From Bacillota bacterium (GTDB taxonomy: Bacteria; Bacillota; Clostridia; Christensenellales; UMGS416): a DNA stretch of 43,620 nt. The number at the start of each line of letters is the position of its first letter. Position 1 is the first letter of the stretch. Shown here piece after piece: positions 8,086-17,437 of the stretch. The notes under the pieces are model-generated. The model was not told where the DNA came from, did no database searches, and saw only the letters and a list, made by a program, of their open reading frames with translations. The stretch is from the NCBI GenBank assembly GCA_023409755.1, contig JAEYRA010000006.1, positions 1-43,620 of the forward strand, given 5' to 3'. The position numbers and the translations under genes are program-made.

Positions 8086-8127
8086 CAAATAAAAAGAAGC
8101 CGCCCGACGGCGTGTACGTCGGGCGGC
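8086..8127 (-). terminator. Terminator of RR-HK-HtrA operon
   Basis: A perfect 11-bp stem (8099-8109 with 8117-8127, 7-nt loop) is followed on the minus strand by TTCTTTTTATTT. It lies 60 bases after the HtrA stop codon, a textbook rho-independent terminator for the minus-strand operon. Confidence 0.92.
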
Positions 8128-8186
8128 AAAGGTACGTTGGTTCGGGTGCTTCTCACTCGCGGCGGTCGCGTCAGTGGCCGACGCGA

Positions 8187-9410
8187 TTATCTTATGCTGC
8201 CGGAACTGGCGAGCGTCACCTGGAAGGTGTACTCCTTGCTCTCCTTGTAGCGGTAGACCTTGACGGTCAGGGTATCGCCCACTTTGTGGCTGTCAATGGC
8301 GTCACGCAGGTCGGAGAAGGAGGTGACGTCCTTGCCATCCACCTGGGTAATGATGTCCTCCACCCGGATGCCGGCCTTGGCTGCCGGGCCGTTTTCGGCC
8401 ATCTGCACCACATAGAGACCCAGGGGCACGTTGTTGTAGGCCGCCTGTTCCTCGGTAATGGAGCTGCCGCTGATGCCCAGCATCGGCCGTTCCACATAGC
8501 CCTTGGTGATGAGCTCCTCAATAATGGGGCGGGCGTCGTTGATGGGGATGGCGAAGCCGATGCCCTCGGCCGAGATGGAGTTGCCATAGGCGTCGGTGCC
8601 GGCGGTCGTGCTCTTCAGGGAGTTGATGCCGATGAGCTCCCCTCTGGCATTGACGAGGGCACCGCCGCTGTTGCCGGGGTTGATGGCCGCGTCGGTCTGC
8701 AGCAGGGTGAAGCGCACGTCGTCGATGATGAGTTCACGGTCGGTGGCGCTGATGATGCCCGAGGTGACCGTGCCGTAGAGCTCAGTGCCCAGCGGGTTGC
8801 CGATGGCCACAACCGACTCCCCCACCTGCACGGCGTCGGAGTCGCCGAAGGCGATGGTGGTCAGTCCGGTCTTTTCAATCTTCAACACGGCCAGGTCGGT
8901 CTGGGAGTCCGCCCCCACGACCTTGGCGTCCACGGTGTCTCCGTTCTGCAGCACCACGCTCACGCTGTCGGCCCCCTCAATGACGTGGTTGTTCGTCACG
9001 ATGTAGCCGTCGGAGGAGACGATGACGCCGGAGCCGGAGCCCTGGGTTTGGGTACTGCTCAACTGCTGGCGAGAAAGTGCCTTCACGTTGTTGAGCACAC
9101 CCACAACGGCGGGGCTGTCCGCCTTGACAATTGCCGGGATGTCAATGTTGCCATTGAGTGTGGTGGAGTTGTCGCCAAAGGCGGGCAACGTGGCGCCGGC
9201 CTGGGCGTTGTCGGCAGTCGCGGTGGGCTGCTGCAGGGCTGTGGTGGCCGTGGGCGTGGCGGTGGCCGCACTCATGGATTTATCGGCGTTAGGAACCAGG
9301 CGCATCAGCAGAGCGCCGGCGATGAAGGCGGCCAGCAGTAGCGTGGCGATCATCCAGCCATTGCCCCCATGCCTCTTTTCCTGTTTTTCGTAGTTGTAAT
9401 AGTCTGCCAT
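8187..9410 (-). CDS. htrA: HtrA/DegP-type membrane-anchored serine protease
   Basis: A 407-aa envelope quality-control protease. It has a short cytoplasmic N-terminus, one membrane segment (about 19-38), a Thr/Ala-rich low-complexity linker to about residue 85, a trypsin-like domain and a C-terminal PDZ domain (about 300-395). The triad is His142 (VTNNHVIEGA), Asp172 (SQTDLAVLKI) and Ser248 (NPGNSGGAL). The ATG at 9410 has AAGGAG eight bases upstream; a GTG at 9419 in the same frame overlaps the kinase stop as GTGA but has no properly spaced SD. It ends the response regulator-kinase-protease operon. That context recalls CssRS control of htrA under secretion stress in Bacillus, an analogy and not proof. 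Confidence 0.95.
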   Translation of the reverse strand: MADYYNYEKQEKRHGGNGWMIATLLLAAFIAGALLMRLVPNADKSMSAATATPTATTALQQPTATADNAQAGATLPAFGDNSTTLNGNIDIPAIVKADSPAVVGVLNNVKALSRQQLSSTQTQGSGSGVIVSSDGYIVTNNHVIEGADSVSVVLQNGDTVDAKVVGADSQTDLAVLKIEKTGLTTIAFGDSDAVQVGESVVAIGNPLGTELYGTVTSGIISATDRELIIDDVRFTLLQTDAAINPGNSGGALVNARGELIGINSLKSTTAGTDAYGNSISAEGIGFAIPINDARPIIEELITKGYVERPMLGISGSSITEEQAAYNNVPLGLYVVQMAENGPAAKAGIRVEDIITQVDGKDVTSFSDLRDAIDSHKVGDTLTVKVYRYKESKEYTFQVTLASSGSIR

Positions 9411-9415
9411 TTTTC

Positions 9416-10964
9416 TCACTCCTTGTTCTTTTTCTCACCTTTATCACAGGGTTTGTCGTTGCCTTTCTCAGTGAGCCCTCGCTCGTTCTTCTCCGCCTTT
9501 TCCAAGGTGAAGAGAAAGACGCTGCCGTTGCCGGGTTTGCTCTGCAGGGTGATGCGCTCGCCATGCTGATCGATGATCTTCTTCACGATGGACAGCCCCA
9601 ACCCCGTGCCCTTACGGCCGGTGTGTGCCTTGTCCACCTTGTAGAAGCGCTCCCACACATAGGGCTGATCCTCCTCGGGAATGCCGGGGCCGGTGTCGCC
9701 CACGCCGATGAGCATCTTATCGACGGCACTGTGGGTCCACAGGCGGATGCTGCCGCCCGGTTCGGTAAACTTGATGGCGTTATCGACGAGGTTGATGACA
9801 ACCTGTTCGATGCGGTCCGGGTCGGCAAGCACCATGGCCCGATCCTGCCGGAATTCCACCTCAATCTCCTGGTTCTTTTCTTCTATCTTGTCCTCAAAGC
9901 GGATCAGCACGCGGCGGATCAGCTCGTTGATGTCAAATGCCTGACGGTTCAGCGGAAAGTTACCCGAATCGATCTGTGACAGATCGAGCAGCTCCCGGAT
10001 GAGCTTGTTGAGACGACGGGTCTCGCCCACAATAACCTGCAAATATTTGTCGTGCTCCTCTTGAGGGATGGTGCCGTCCAGCATCCCCTGAGCGAAGCCG
10101 TGGATGGAGGTCATGGGCGAACGCAGCTCGTGGGAGACGTTGGCCACAAAACCCGAACGCATGTCCTCCTGAATCTTCAATTGCGCGGCCATGTCGTTGA
10201 ACGTAGCGGCCAGTTGGCCGATCTCGTCGCGGGAGCTGACCTCCGCCCGCCGGTCGAACTTGCCCCGGGCAATGAGGCGGGCGATCTCGTTCATCTGCAC
10301 CAGCGGACGGGAGATGCGCAAGCTCATGAAGAGGATCATGACCGAGGCGATGAGGATGGCCACCAGGGCCGACCAGGCAATGTGCTGATACATCTGCCCG
10401 ATGACGTCCATCATGCTCTTGGTGCGGGTGTGCATGAAGACCACCCCCACGGGCACAGTGCTGTCGTTGTTCTTGATGGGCACCGCCACCGTGAGCATCT
10501 CCGCCCCGAAAAAGTCGATCTCCCCATTCTGCACCACCGTCTCGCCCTTCATGGCCCGGCCGGTCATCTGCTGCAGCTCACCCGAAAGATCGGATACATC
10601 GCTGAGCACGAAGGCCGGCACCATGTTGCCATTGTCCTGGGCGGCGCTCATCACCTGCACATGCAGGCGGTCGACGATCCACACCTCCGCGCCCTGGCGA
10701 CGGGCGACCTCGTAAACCAGGTAGTTGTAGGTCGTCGCCGTCATGGCTGTGCCGTTCTTATCGCTCTTGCTGCCCCATTGCATGGCCGTGCGCTGGGCAA
10801 GGTCGGCGGCCTCCACCTTCAGCGTCTGGGTGCGGTTGGCCAGGTATTGGTTCTCGTAAATCTTACCCAGCAGCAGCCCCTGGGCCGCCAGCGTCACAAG
10901 CATGATGGCGAAGTAGGTGGACAGCAACCGGGAGAACAGTGACCGGCCCGGAGTCAGGTTGAGC

Positions 10965-10978
<14 letters not shown>
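9416..10978 (-). CDS. Membrane sensor histidine kinase
   Basis: A 520-aa two-component kinase. Two membrane segments (about 17-40 and 200-222) flank an extracytoplasmic sensor of about 160 residues. HAMP (about 222-275), HisKA with the phospho-accepting His283 (NVSHELRSPMT) and an ATPase domain (NLVDNAIKF, GVGDTGPGIPEED, GTGLGLSI) follow. The start is a TTG at 10978, inside the last 14 bases of the response-regulator gene, so translation is coupled. The C-terminal tail is lysine/glutamate-rich and charged. The kinase belongs to the PhoR/ResE/CssS-like class. The signal cannot be read from sequence, but the protease downstream suggests envelope or secretion stress. Confidence 0.95.
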
Positions 10979-11651
<673 letters not shown>

Positions 11652-11689
11652 TGGGGTCCCTCCCTCACACCCGCCAACTTTGTGCCCTT

Positions 11690-11765
11690 AGTATAAAAGG
11701 CTTCTTCGGTTTGTGGGTGAATAATTTGTTAATACACTTTGAAGTTTGCCTTAACAAAACCTCAA
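11690..11765 (-). promoter_or_regulatory. 11-bp phased hexamer array and promoter
   Basis: On the minus strand five hexamers occur, each separated by exactly five bases: TTGAGG (11760-11765), TTAAGG (11749-11754), TTCAAA (11738-11743), TTAACA (11727-11732) and TTCACC (11716-11721). A TATACT at 11690-11695 follows, with the last hexamer lying at about the -35 position. The 11-bp period matches PhoB/PhoP-type direct-repeat binding sites. It probably serves autoactivation of the response-regulator operon. Confidence 0.65.
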
Positions 11766-11845
11766 CGTTCTTAAGATTATCGGCACCACCATTGTAACAG
11801 AAAACGAAGGATCGAAAAAGGAAGGGCGCCGCGGGGGTCGACCCG

Positions 11846-11874
11846 TTGCGCAGCGCAGCCAAAACCCGTACAAT
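11846..11874 (+). promoter_or_regulatory. Promoter for UPF0126 gene
   Basis: TTGCGC (11846-11851), 17 bp, then TACAAT (11869-11874), about 48 bases before the start codon of the UPF0126 gene. A reasonable vegetative-type promoter. Confidence 0.6.
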
Positions 11875-11921
11875 CGGGGCGTACCACCGGGGCAAGCCGG
11901 TGATGGTCGGAGGGATCAAAC

Positions 11922-12524
11922 ATGGACTTTCTGGAGGTATGCGAGCTCATCGGCGTGGCGGCCTTTGCGGCGTCCGGGGCCATTACGGCCATCGAGAAAA
12001 AGCTCGACGTCTTTGGCATCATGGTGCTGGCATTCCTCACAGCGGTGGGCGGCGGCGTGCTGCGGGATGTCATCATGGACCAGGGCGTCCCCGTTTTCTT
12101 CTCCAACTACCGCTACACGGCCATCATTCTGGCCACTTCGGTGGTGATGATGCTGCTGCGCGACCGGGTGCGCTGGACCTTTCCCTTCGTCGTCATCGAC
12201 ACGCTGGGGTTGGCGGTGTTCACCGTCGTCGCAGGCGTCAAGGCCATCGACAGCGGCATGAACCTGCTGGCGTTTCTGTTCGTGTCGGTCATCACCGGCA
12301 TCGGCGGCGGACTCATGCGAGACATCGTGGTGCGGGAGATTCCCCTCATCCTGCGCAAGGAAGTCTACGCCACGGCGGTGCTCATCGGTGCGCTGGTGCT
12401 GTGGTTCACCCTGCCCTTCCTAGGGCGGCAGATCAGCACCTATCTCTCCATCGCCGTGGTGTTTTCGGTCCGCATGGTCAGCTACCGCATGAACCTCAAC
12501 CTGACGTTCGTGCGGGAGTTGTAG
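11922..12524 (+). CDS. UPF0126/TRIC-like membrane protein
   Basis: A 200-aa membrane protein of the UPF0126 (YicG-like) family, which shares the trimeric cation-channel (TRIC) fold. The two internal repeats characteristic of the family are visible: GAITAIEKKLDVFGIMVLAFLTAVGGGVLRDVI (17-49) and the matching second half with FVSVITGIGGGLMRDIVV. About seven hydrophobic segments are present. Some members move glycine or cations; the cargo here is unknown. GGAGGG precedes the ATG at 11922. It stands alone on the plus strand with its own promoter. Confidence 0.92.
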   Translation: MDFLEVCELIGVAAFAASGAITAIEKKLDVFGIMVLAFLTAVGGGVLRDVIMDQGVPVFFSNYRYTAIILATSVVMMLLRDRVRWTFPFVVIDTLGLAVFTVVAGVKAIDSGMNLLAFLFVSVITGIGGGLMRDIVVREIPLILRKEVYATAVLIGALVLWFTLPFLGRQISTYLSIAVVFSVRMVSYRMNLNLTFVREL

Positions 12525-12739
12525 ACCGGAGGCGGGAAGGGAGCATGGGAAAAGGCCCACCCGCCGGATGAACCGTCGGGGGCCCTGCATGCAACTCCTA
12601 TGATTCCTTTTTGAGAGTCCAGTGCTTCCCATTGGCAGCCCATACCCGGGCACGCCGTTGACGCGAAAAACGATCGTCGGCCACACGGCGAGGGAGTGGA
12701 CAGACCACCCTGGCCCACCTGGCAGGCAGACACGCAATA

Positions 12740-13177
12740 CTACAGTTGCTTCACCATTTGCACTTCGTCATACACGATCTCTCCGGTGCGGCGGAAGCCC
12801 AGCGACTCATAGAGCGCGAGGGCCGCGGCGTTTTCGGGGTCGGCGCTGGTGTAGAAAGGAACATGCCCCACCTTGGCCGTCACGAGCTCCAGAAGTTTGC
12901 ACACTGCCGCCCGGCCGATGCCCTTGCCCTGATAAGCCTCATCCACCATAAGGCGGAGCATCTCCCACATGGCATGTTCGCTGTCGAAGTCCCACATCAA
13001 AAACCCCACCAGTTCCCCATCGCAGAAGATGCCCATGGGCCAGGTGTCCGGCTCATAGGCGGCCTGGGCCAACGAATAGGCGTTGGACGCGACGAATGCG
13101 CGCTGTGCTGATGAGACGGTGAGGGAACAGCATTTGTCCCAGTTGCTTCGGTCGATGGCACGAAGAATCACATCCAT
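12740..13177 (-). CDS. GNAT N-acetyltransferase
   Basis: A 145-aa acetyltransferase. The acetyl-CoA-binding motif A is seen as LMVDEAYQGKGIGRAAV and motif B as ENAAALALYESLGFRRTGEI. The N-terminal half (FVASNAYSLAQAAYEPDTWP, GELVGFLMWDFD) resembles the spermine/spermidine acetyltransferases of the BltD/PaiA kind, so a polyamine-like substrate is possible but unproven. The start at 13177 has GGGAGGAC upstream; the open frame extends further with no SD. It follows the aldose-epimerase-like gene by 64 bases on the same strand. Confidence 0.9.
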   Translation of the reverse strand: MDVILRAIDRSNWDKCCSLTVSSAQRAFVASNAYSLAQAAYEPDTWPMGIFCDGELVGFLMWDFDSEHAMWEMLRLMVDEAYQGKGIGRAAVCKLLELVTAKVGHVPFYTSADPENAAALALYESLGFRRTGEIVYDEVQMVKQL

Positions 13178-13241
13178 CTCTCGTCCTCCCAATAAACGGT
13201 CGCAACCCCAGGGGAACCGCGGGCTTTGCATGTGTTGCCGT

Positions 13242-14108
13242 TTACTCCACCGTGATGGTGTGGGCGCAGCGGAACGTACCGCCGGGAGCCAGACGCATCA
13301 CGCCTGCCTTGTCGGCGAACTCCCCCTCAAACCCCTCCAGGTCGGCCACCCCAAACCACGGCTCGATGCAAACGAACGGCGCCCCAGGCATCGCCCAGAT
13401 GCCGAGGTATGGGAACCCGGGGAAAGCCACCCGCACCGCGTGACCCGACTTGCCGCCCCGCAGCGTCACAGCCTGGGAGCGGAACCCTTCCAGAATGAAT
13501 GCCCCGCGGCGGAAGGTATCCGACCCCAGGGGCAGCACGCGCTCACCTTGGAGGAAGGGGTGCAGCTCAGGCGCAACGCGGCTGCTTGCATTGAGCAGCC
13601 GGGTGCCCAGCGTCTCCGGCTCTTCAAACTCCAGGAAACAGTCGCTGTAATCCTCGCCCGGGCCCATGGGGCAGGCGAAACCCGGGTGGGCACCGATGGA
13701 GAAGAGCATCTCCTCCCGCGCCAGGTTGTCCACGGTGTAGCGCACCTCCACGGTGTTGCCGCGCAGGCGGTACCCCACCCGCAACGCGAAGGCGAAGGGG
13801 TAGATTGCCCGGCTTGCCGGCGTATCGCGCAGCAGCAGGGTGGCGGCGTCCGGCTCCCGGCTCTCCACCACGAAGGCCCCATCCCGCGCGAAACCGTGCT
13901 GGTCCATGGCGTAGGTCTGGCCCCCGTGGCGGTACACGCCGTTGCCCAACGCCCCCACCACCGGGAACAGCAGCGGCGCGTGCCGCCCCCACACCTTGGG
14001 ATCGGCGCTCCACAGCACCTCCCGCCCGTCGGCGGTGCGCAGGCTGGTCATCTCCGCCCCGCGTTCGTCCACAAGCAGGGTCAGCGTATCATTCTTTATC
14101 GTTACCAT
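13242..14108 (-). CDS. Aldose 1-epimerase-family protein (LacX-like)
   Basis: A 288-aa galactose-mutarotase-fold protein close to the LacX/YeaD-like branch. Family features include LWSADPKVWGRHAPLLFPVVG, QHGFARD (sugar-binding or catalytic His), GAHPGFACP (second His) and the late acidic residue in CIEPWFGVAD. Its likely action is interconversion of hexose anomers, possibly phosphorylated. GGAGGAACAGGG precedes the ATG. It lies 42 bases downstream of the DUF2726-like gene and upstream of a GNAT, all on the minus strand. No sugar transporter or kinase is adjacent. Confidence 0.92.
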   Translation of the reverse strand: MVTIKNDTLTLLVDERGAEMTSLRTADGREVLWSADPKVWGRHAPLLFPVVGALGNGVYRHGGQTYAMDQHGFARDGAFVVESREPDAATLLLRDTPASRAIYPFAFALRVGYRLRGNTVEVRYTVDNLAREEMLFSIGAHPGFACPMGPGEDYSDCFLEFEEPETLGTRLLNASSRVAPELHPFLQGERVLPLGSDTFRRGAFILEGFRSQAVTLRGGKSGHAVRVAFPGFPYLGIWAMPGAPFVCIEPWFGVADLEGFEGEFADKAGVMRLAPGGTFRCAHTITVE

Positions 14109-14150
14109 CCCTGTTCCTCCCTTTGGCCCGCAGGCCCCACTACGCCGCCG

Positions 14151-15017
14151 CTAGAAGCCCCAGCCAAAGGATCCCGTACTTTCCACCCGGCAGCGCCTGC
14201 GGAACTTTCGCCGCTTACGCAGGATTCCCTTCCTCTTTTTGCACTTTCCCCCCAGCTCAAAGCGCCGGTACTGGTGCAGCAGGTGCTTGATGAGAATGAC
14301 CCGCAGAAGGTCCTCCTCCCGCCCTGCGGCGTTCTGGGTGCTGATTTCACACCGGGCGGAAAACCCCCAAGCCTCGTCCAGCACCATCGTACCCAGGCCC
14401 ATGGCGATGCCGCCCTTGCCGTGGCCCAGCTCATACTCCAACCGGCAGGAAGGAATGCTCAGGCCGCTGTGCAGCCGGTCCAGCCGGGCTTTCAGGTCAT
14501 CAAAAAGATTGGACGGCCAAGCAAGCAGGCCGCTGCCCGGCGCAAACAGGTCCACTTCCGGCGCGCTGCCTTCCTCCGTATCCTGGTGCAGGAACCATTG
14601 CTCCGTACACCAGGAAAGCAGCGACAACCGCTGCGCCCGCCCCACAATATAGGGCGAGTGCACCCGAATGTAGGTGAGCCCGGCCAAGCGCGCCAACTCG
14701 TCCTTGCGCCGGCAGGCGTCCTCGGCGCGGCGGTTCTTTGCCACGCGGCGGGCAGAGCGGGTGCAGACGTCCAGCGCCAGAATAGGCCGTCCATTGGTGC
14801 GGCACACCACACAGTCATAGACCAATGGCTGCCCGGCGGCAGCGGTCTCCACCGGTTCAGTACCTGTCAACGCCTCCACATCCAGTACGTCACCCACGGG
14901 CACCCGCTCAAAAAAAGCCGCCCCATACCGGTTGCACACCGCCGCCATGCGGCAGATGGCCCTCCGGTCAGCGCTGCTCATCAGAATATTTTTGATGGTT
15001 CGATCCGCCATTGTCAT
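14151..15017 (-). CDS. DUF2726-like protein with basic C-terminal extension
   Basis: A 288-aa protein. Residues about 65-125 (LVYDCVVCRTNGRPILALDV, then RRKDELARLAGLTYIRVHS) resemble DUF2726, a PD-(D/E)XK-like domain of suspected nuclease function. The acidic residue, the Asp-containing strand and the following Lys are present in roughly the expected order. Residues 130-235 have no match that I recognise. The final 35 residues are strongly basic (KCKKRKGILRKRRKFRRRCR), suggesting nucleic-acid contact. The start is ATG at 15017 (or 15011) with only a weak SD. A function in DNA handling is inference; no partner helicase or restriction gene is near. Confidence 0.7.
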   Translation of the reverse strand: MTMADRTIKNILMSSADRRAICRMAAVCNRYGAAFFERVPVGDVLDVEALTGTEPVETAAAGQPLVYDCVVCRTNGRPILALDVCTRSARRVAKNRRAEDACRRKDELARLAGLTYIRVHSPYIVGRAQRLSLLSWCTEQWFLHQDTEEGSAPEVDLFAPGSGLLAWPSNLFDDLKARLDRLHSGLSIPSCRLEYELGHGKGGIAMGLGTMVLDEAWGFSARCEISTQNAAGREEDLLRVILIKHLLHQYRRFELGGKCKKRKGILRKRRKFRRRCRVESTGSFGWGF

Positions 15018-15256
15018 TGTTCCATCCGGTGTAATCGTAAGCGAAGCAATCGATGCCTCCCTGTGAAAGTCCGTTCATCGTACATCGGTCACAAGAAAAA
15101 ACAGAAAACAAGCCCAGCCAAACAGAATGACAGCCTGCGGTACACAGGGAAAGGATACTTTAAGACCTTACCATCTTTGTCATTCCCTGTCAATTCTGGG
15201 CGCCAAAGAAGTGGAATCTCAACAAATTTCGACAACACATCACGCACAAACCCCCA

Positions 15257-15271
15257 ATACGGCATCCGTAT
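15257..15271. promoter_or_regulatory. Inverted repeat in AT-rich intergenic region
   Basis: ATACGG (15257-15262) and CCGTAT (15266-15271) form a perfect inverted repeat, with TATAAT at 15269-15274. It lies in the 500-base gene-free stretch 15018-15517, which is noticeably more AT-rich than its surroundings. Apart from this and the ech promoter at 15449-15477 I see nothing in that stretch. Confidence 0.35.
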
Positions 15272-15448
15272 AATTATGCAGTTTACATCGAATATTTATA
15301 CATTTGTTTGTCATAAATTTCACAAGCACCGATGGGTGTTGCCACCTGCAGGAACGCGCCCAAAATCCTGCGTTTTACCGCCCTTGAGCGCGATATCCAG
15401 TGCACGGATTGACAAAAATGGAATTGCATAATTCATTTATATAGCATG

Positions 15449-15477
15449 TTGAAAAACAGCACAAAGTGGCCTATAAT
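15449..15477 (+). promoter_or_regulatory. Promoter of ech-hyp operon
   Basis: TTGAAA (15449-15454), 17 bp, TATAAT (15472-15477). Transcription should start near 15484. The first transcribed bases would form a hairpin, CCGTGC (15484-15489) with GCACGG (15499-15504). Confidence 0.85.
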
Positions 15478-15517
15478 AACAAGCCGTGCATTGACATGGC
15501 ACGGATGGGATGGGTGA

Positions 15518-17437
15518 TTGATTTTGGGTGAACCGTTGTTTTTAGTCGTGTTCCCGCTGCTGGTAGCTCTCGTGCTTCTGGTGACGAAGAACAGCGCGGC
15601 CAGGGACTGGATCGTCCGCTGCGCGGTGTTGGTCATCGCGTGTGCCAGCATTTACACGGCGGTCAGGTACTTCCAGGGGCAGAACTTCCTGGGACAGACA
15701 TACATCATGCTGGAAGGGCCATGGATTGGCTATGGCATGCTGGCTGTCGAGGCGGTGCTCGCCGTCTATATCATTGCCGTATCAATCAAAAAGCGCCGGC
15801 CGTTGTCGGCGATTCTTGTTCTGCTGCAGGCACCAGTGCTCATCTGGTTTGAACTGACCCACGGCCATGACCTCGTTGAGACGGCCGGACAGCTGATGAT
15901 CGACAAACTTGCCCTTATTATGATACTTATCGTCGGCATCATCGGCGGGCTCATCTGCCTGTACGCCCTGAGCTACATGAAGCACTATCACGACCACCAC
16001 ACGGAAGTCAAACAGCGCCAGCCGTTCTTCTTCTTCATGCTGTTCCTCTTCCTGTCGGTGATGTTCGGTCTGGTACTCTCCAACAATCTCATTTGGCTGT
16101 ACTTCTTCTGGGAGATCACCACGCTGAGCTCGTTCCTGCTCATCGGCTACGCCCAGGACAAGATTTCCACCCGCAACGCCTTCCGCGCGCTGGAGCTGAA
16201 CCTTCTGGGCGGCGTGGCCTTCGTGGCCGCCATCCTCTACTGCGGCTTCACACTGCACACCGTGGAACTCTCGGCACTGCTCTCCTACGGGCTGGCGACG
16301 CCGCTCTTGCTGGTGCCGGTGATGCTTTTGAGCTTCGCGGGCATTGTGAAAGCGGCTCAGCTGCCGTTCTCGCCATGGCTCCTGGGGGCGATGGTCGCCC
16401 CGACGCCGACCTCGGCGCTGCTGCACTCCTCCACGATGGTGAAGGCCGGTGTCTACCTGCTCATTCGTCTGGCCCCCGGCCTGCACGACACCATCGCCGG
16501 CACCATGGTCATCTACGTGGGTGCGATCACCTTCCTGGTGGCGTCGCTGCTGGCCATCGGCCAGAGTGACGGCAAGAAGATCCTCGCATACTCCACCATC
16601 GCCAACCTCGGGCTCATCGTGACCTGCGCGGGCCTGGGCACCTACGAGTCGCTGTGGGTGGCGGTGCTCCTGATCGTCTTCCACGCCACCGCCAAGTCGC
16701 TGATGTTCCTGTCAGTCGGCTCGGTGGAGATGGCCATGGGCAGCCGTGATGTGGAGGACATGAAGGGTCTGGTCGTACACATGCCCCGGGTTTCCATCAT
16801 GATGGTAGTGGGCATCGCGGGTATGTTCCTGGCCCCCTTTGGCATGCTCATCTCCAAGTGGGCGGCTATGAAGGCATTCGTTGACTCCCACGAGGTCCTG
16901 CTGCTCCTCATCCTGGTGTTCGGCAGCTCCGCCACGCTCTTCTACTGGACCAAGTGGCTGGGCAACATCATGACCGTGCAGCCAAAACGCCAGCACGGCA
17001 AGGTCATCGGCGATGAGTGGTTCTCCCTGGGGGCTCACACGGTGCTGACGATCGTGACCTGCATGCTGTTCCCGCTCATTGCCAACACTATGATCGAGCC
17101 CTACCTCGTCAACATCTTTGGCGCAAGCGCTGAAATCATCAGCAGAGGTGACATTACGATCATGCTGATGATGCTGGCGATGCTCCTCATTCTGCCGCTG
17201 TCGTTCCTGCTGCTGCCGGCCAGCCGCTCCAAACGCGTGGACGTCTACATGGCAGGGGAGAACACCGGAGACAACATGACCTTCCGCGGGTCGATGGGCC
17301 GCGAGCAGCGCGACGAACTATCCAACTGGTACATGGGCGACCTGCTCAACGAGCACAAGCTCATGCTGGGCGGTTCGGTGCTCTGCACCACGCTCATCCT
17401 CATTGAGATTTCGATCATGCTGACGAGGGTATTGTGA
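15518..17437 (+). CDS. echA: Ech hydrogenase subunit A (NuoL/MrpA-like)
   Basis: A 639-aa polytopic membrane protein of the NuoL/NuoM/MrpA antiporter-like family, about 16 hydrophobic segments. This is the length of EchA of methanogen and clostridial Ech complexes. Functional motifs include WEITTLSSFLLIGY, the Lys/His-bearing helix region SFAGIVKAAQLPFSPWLLGAMVAPTPTSALLH (residues 268-299) and LLIVFHATAKSLMFLSVG. It would form the ion-translocating arm coupling ferredoxin-dependent H2 production to proton or sodium transport. The start is a TTG at 15518 with a poor SD; TTG at 15524 is an alternative. It is the first gene of a twelve-gene operon. Confidence 0.93.
   Translation: MILGEPLFLVVFPLLVALVLLVTKNSAARDWIVRCAVLVIACASIYTAVRYFQGQNFLGQTYIMLEGPWIGYGMLAVEAVLAVYIIAVSIKKRRPLSAILVLLQAPVLIWFELTHGHDLVETAGQLMIDKLALIMILIVGIIGGLICLYALSYMKHYHDHHTEVKQRQPFFFFMLFLFLSVMFGLVLSNNLIWLYFFWEITTLSSFLLIGYAQDKISTRNAFRALELNLLGGVAFVAAILYCGFTLHTVELSALLSYGLATPLLLVPVMLLSFAGIVKAAQLPFSPWLLGAMVAPTPTSALLHSSTMVKAGVYLLIRLAPGLHDTIAGTMVIYVGAITFLVASLLAIGQSDGKKILAYSTIANLGLIVTCAGLGTYESLWVAVLLIVFHATAKSLMFLSVGSVEMAMGSRDVEDMKGLVVHMPRVSIMMVVGIAGMFLAPFGMLISKWAAMKAFVDSHEVLLLLILVFGSSATLFYWTKWLGNIMTVQPKRQHGKVIGDEWFSLGAHTVLTIVTCMLFPLIANTMIEPYLVNIFGASAEIISRGDITIMLMMLAMLLILPLSFLLLPASRSKRVDVYMAGENTGDNMTFRGSMGREQRDELSNWYMGDLLNEHKLMLGGSVLCTTLILIEISIMLTRVL

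Larger units (their letters stand above)
7705..8186. repeat. Tandem duplication of 266-bp intergenic unit
   Basis: The 607-bp gene-free stretch between TetR and HtrA consists mostly of two near-identical copies, 7705-7919 and 7971-8186, at a period of 266-267 bp. They differ by a handful of substitutions and one C in a C-run. Each copy holds a GGCCGGTTCATCCGGCC palindrome (7722-7738 and 7988-8004), a C-rich tract, and a strong GC hairpin whose T-tract reads on the minus strand. I see no gene in it. The short open frames that run through it owe their length to the GC-rich repeat. Confidence 0.9.

Noticed and set aside
13083..15431. 782-residue plus-strand open frame
   Set aside because: It runs antisense across the GNAT, aldose-epimerase-like and DUF2726-like genes and then into intergenic DNA. 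It has no SD and no domain.
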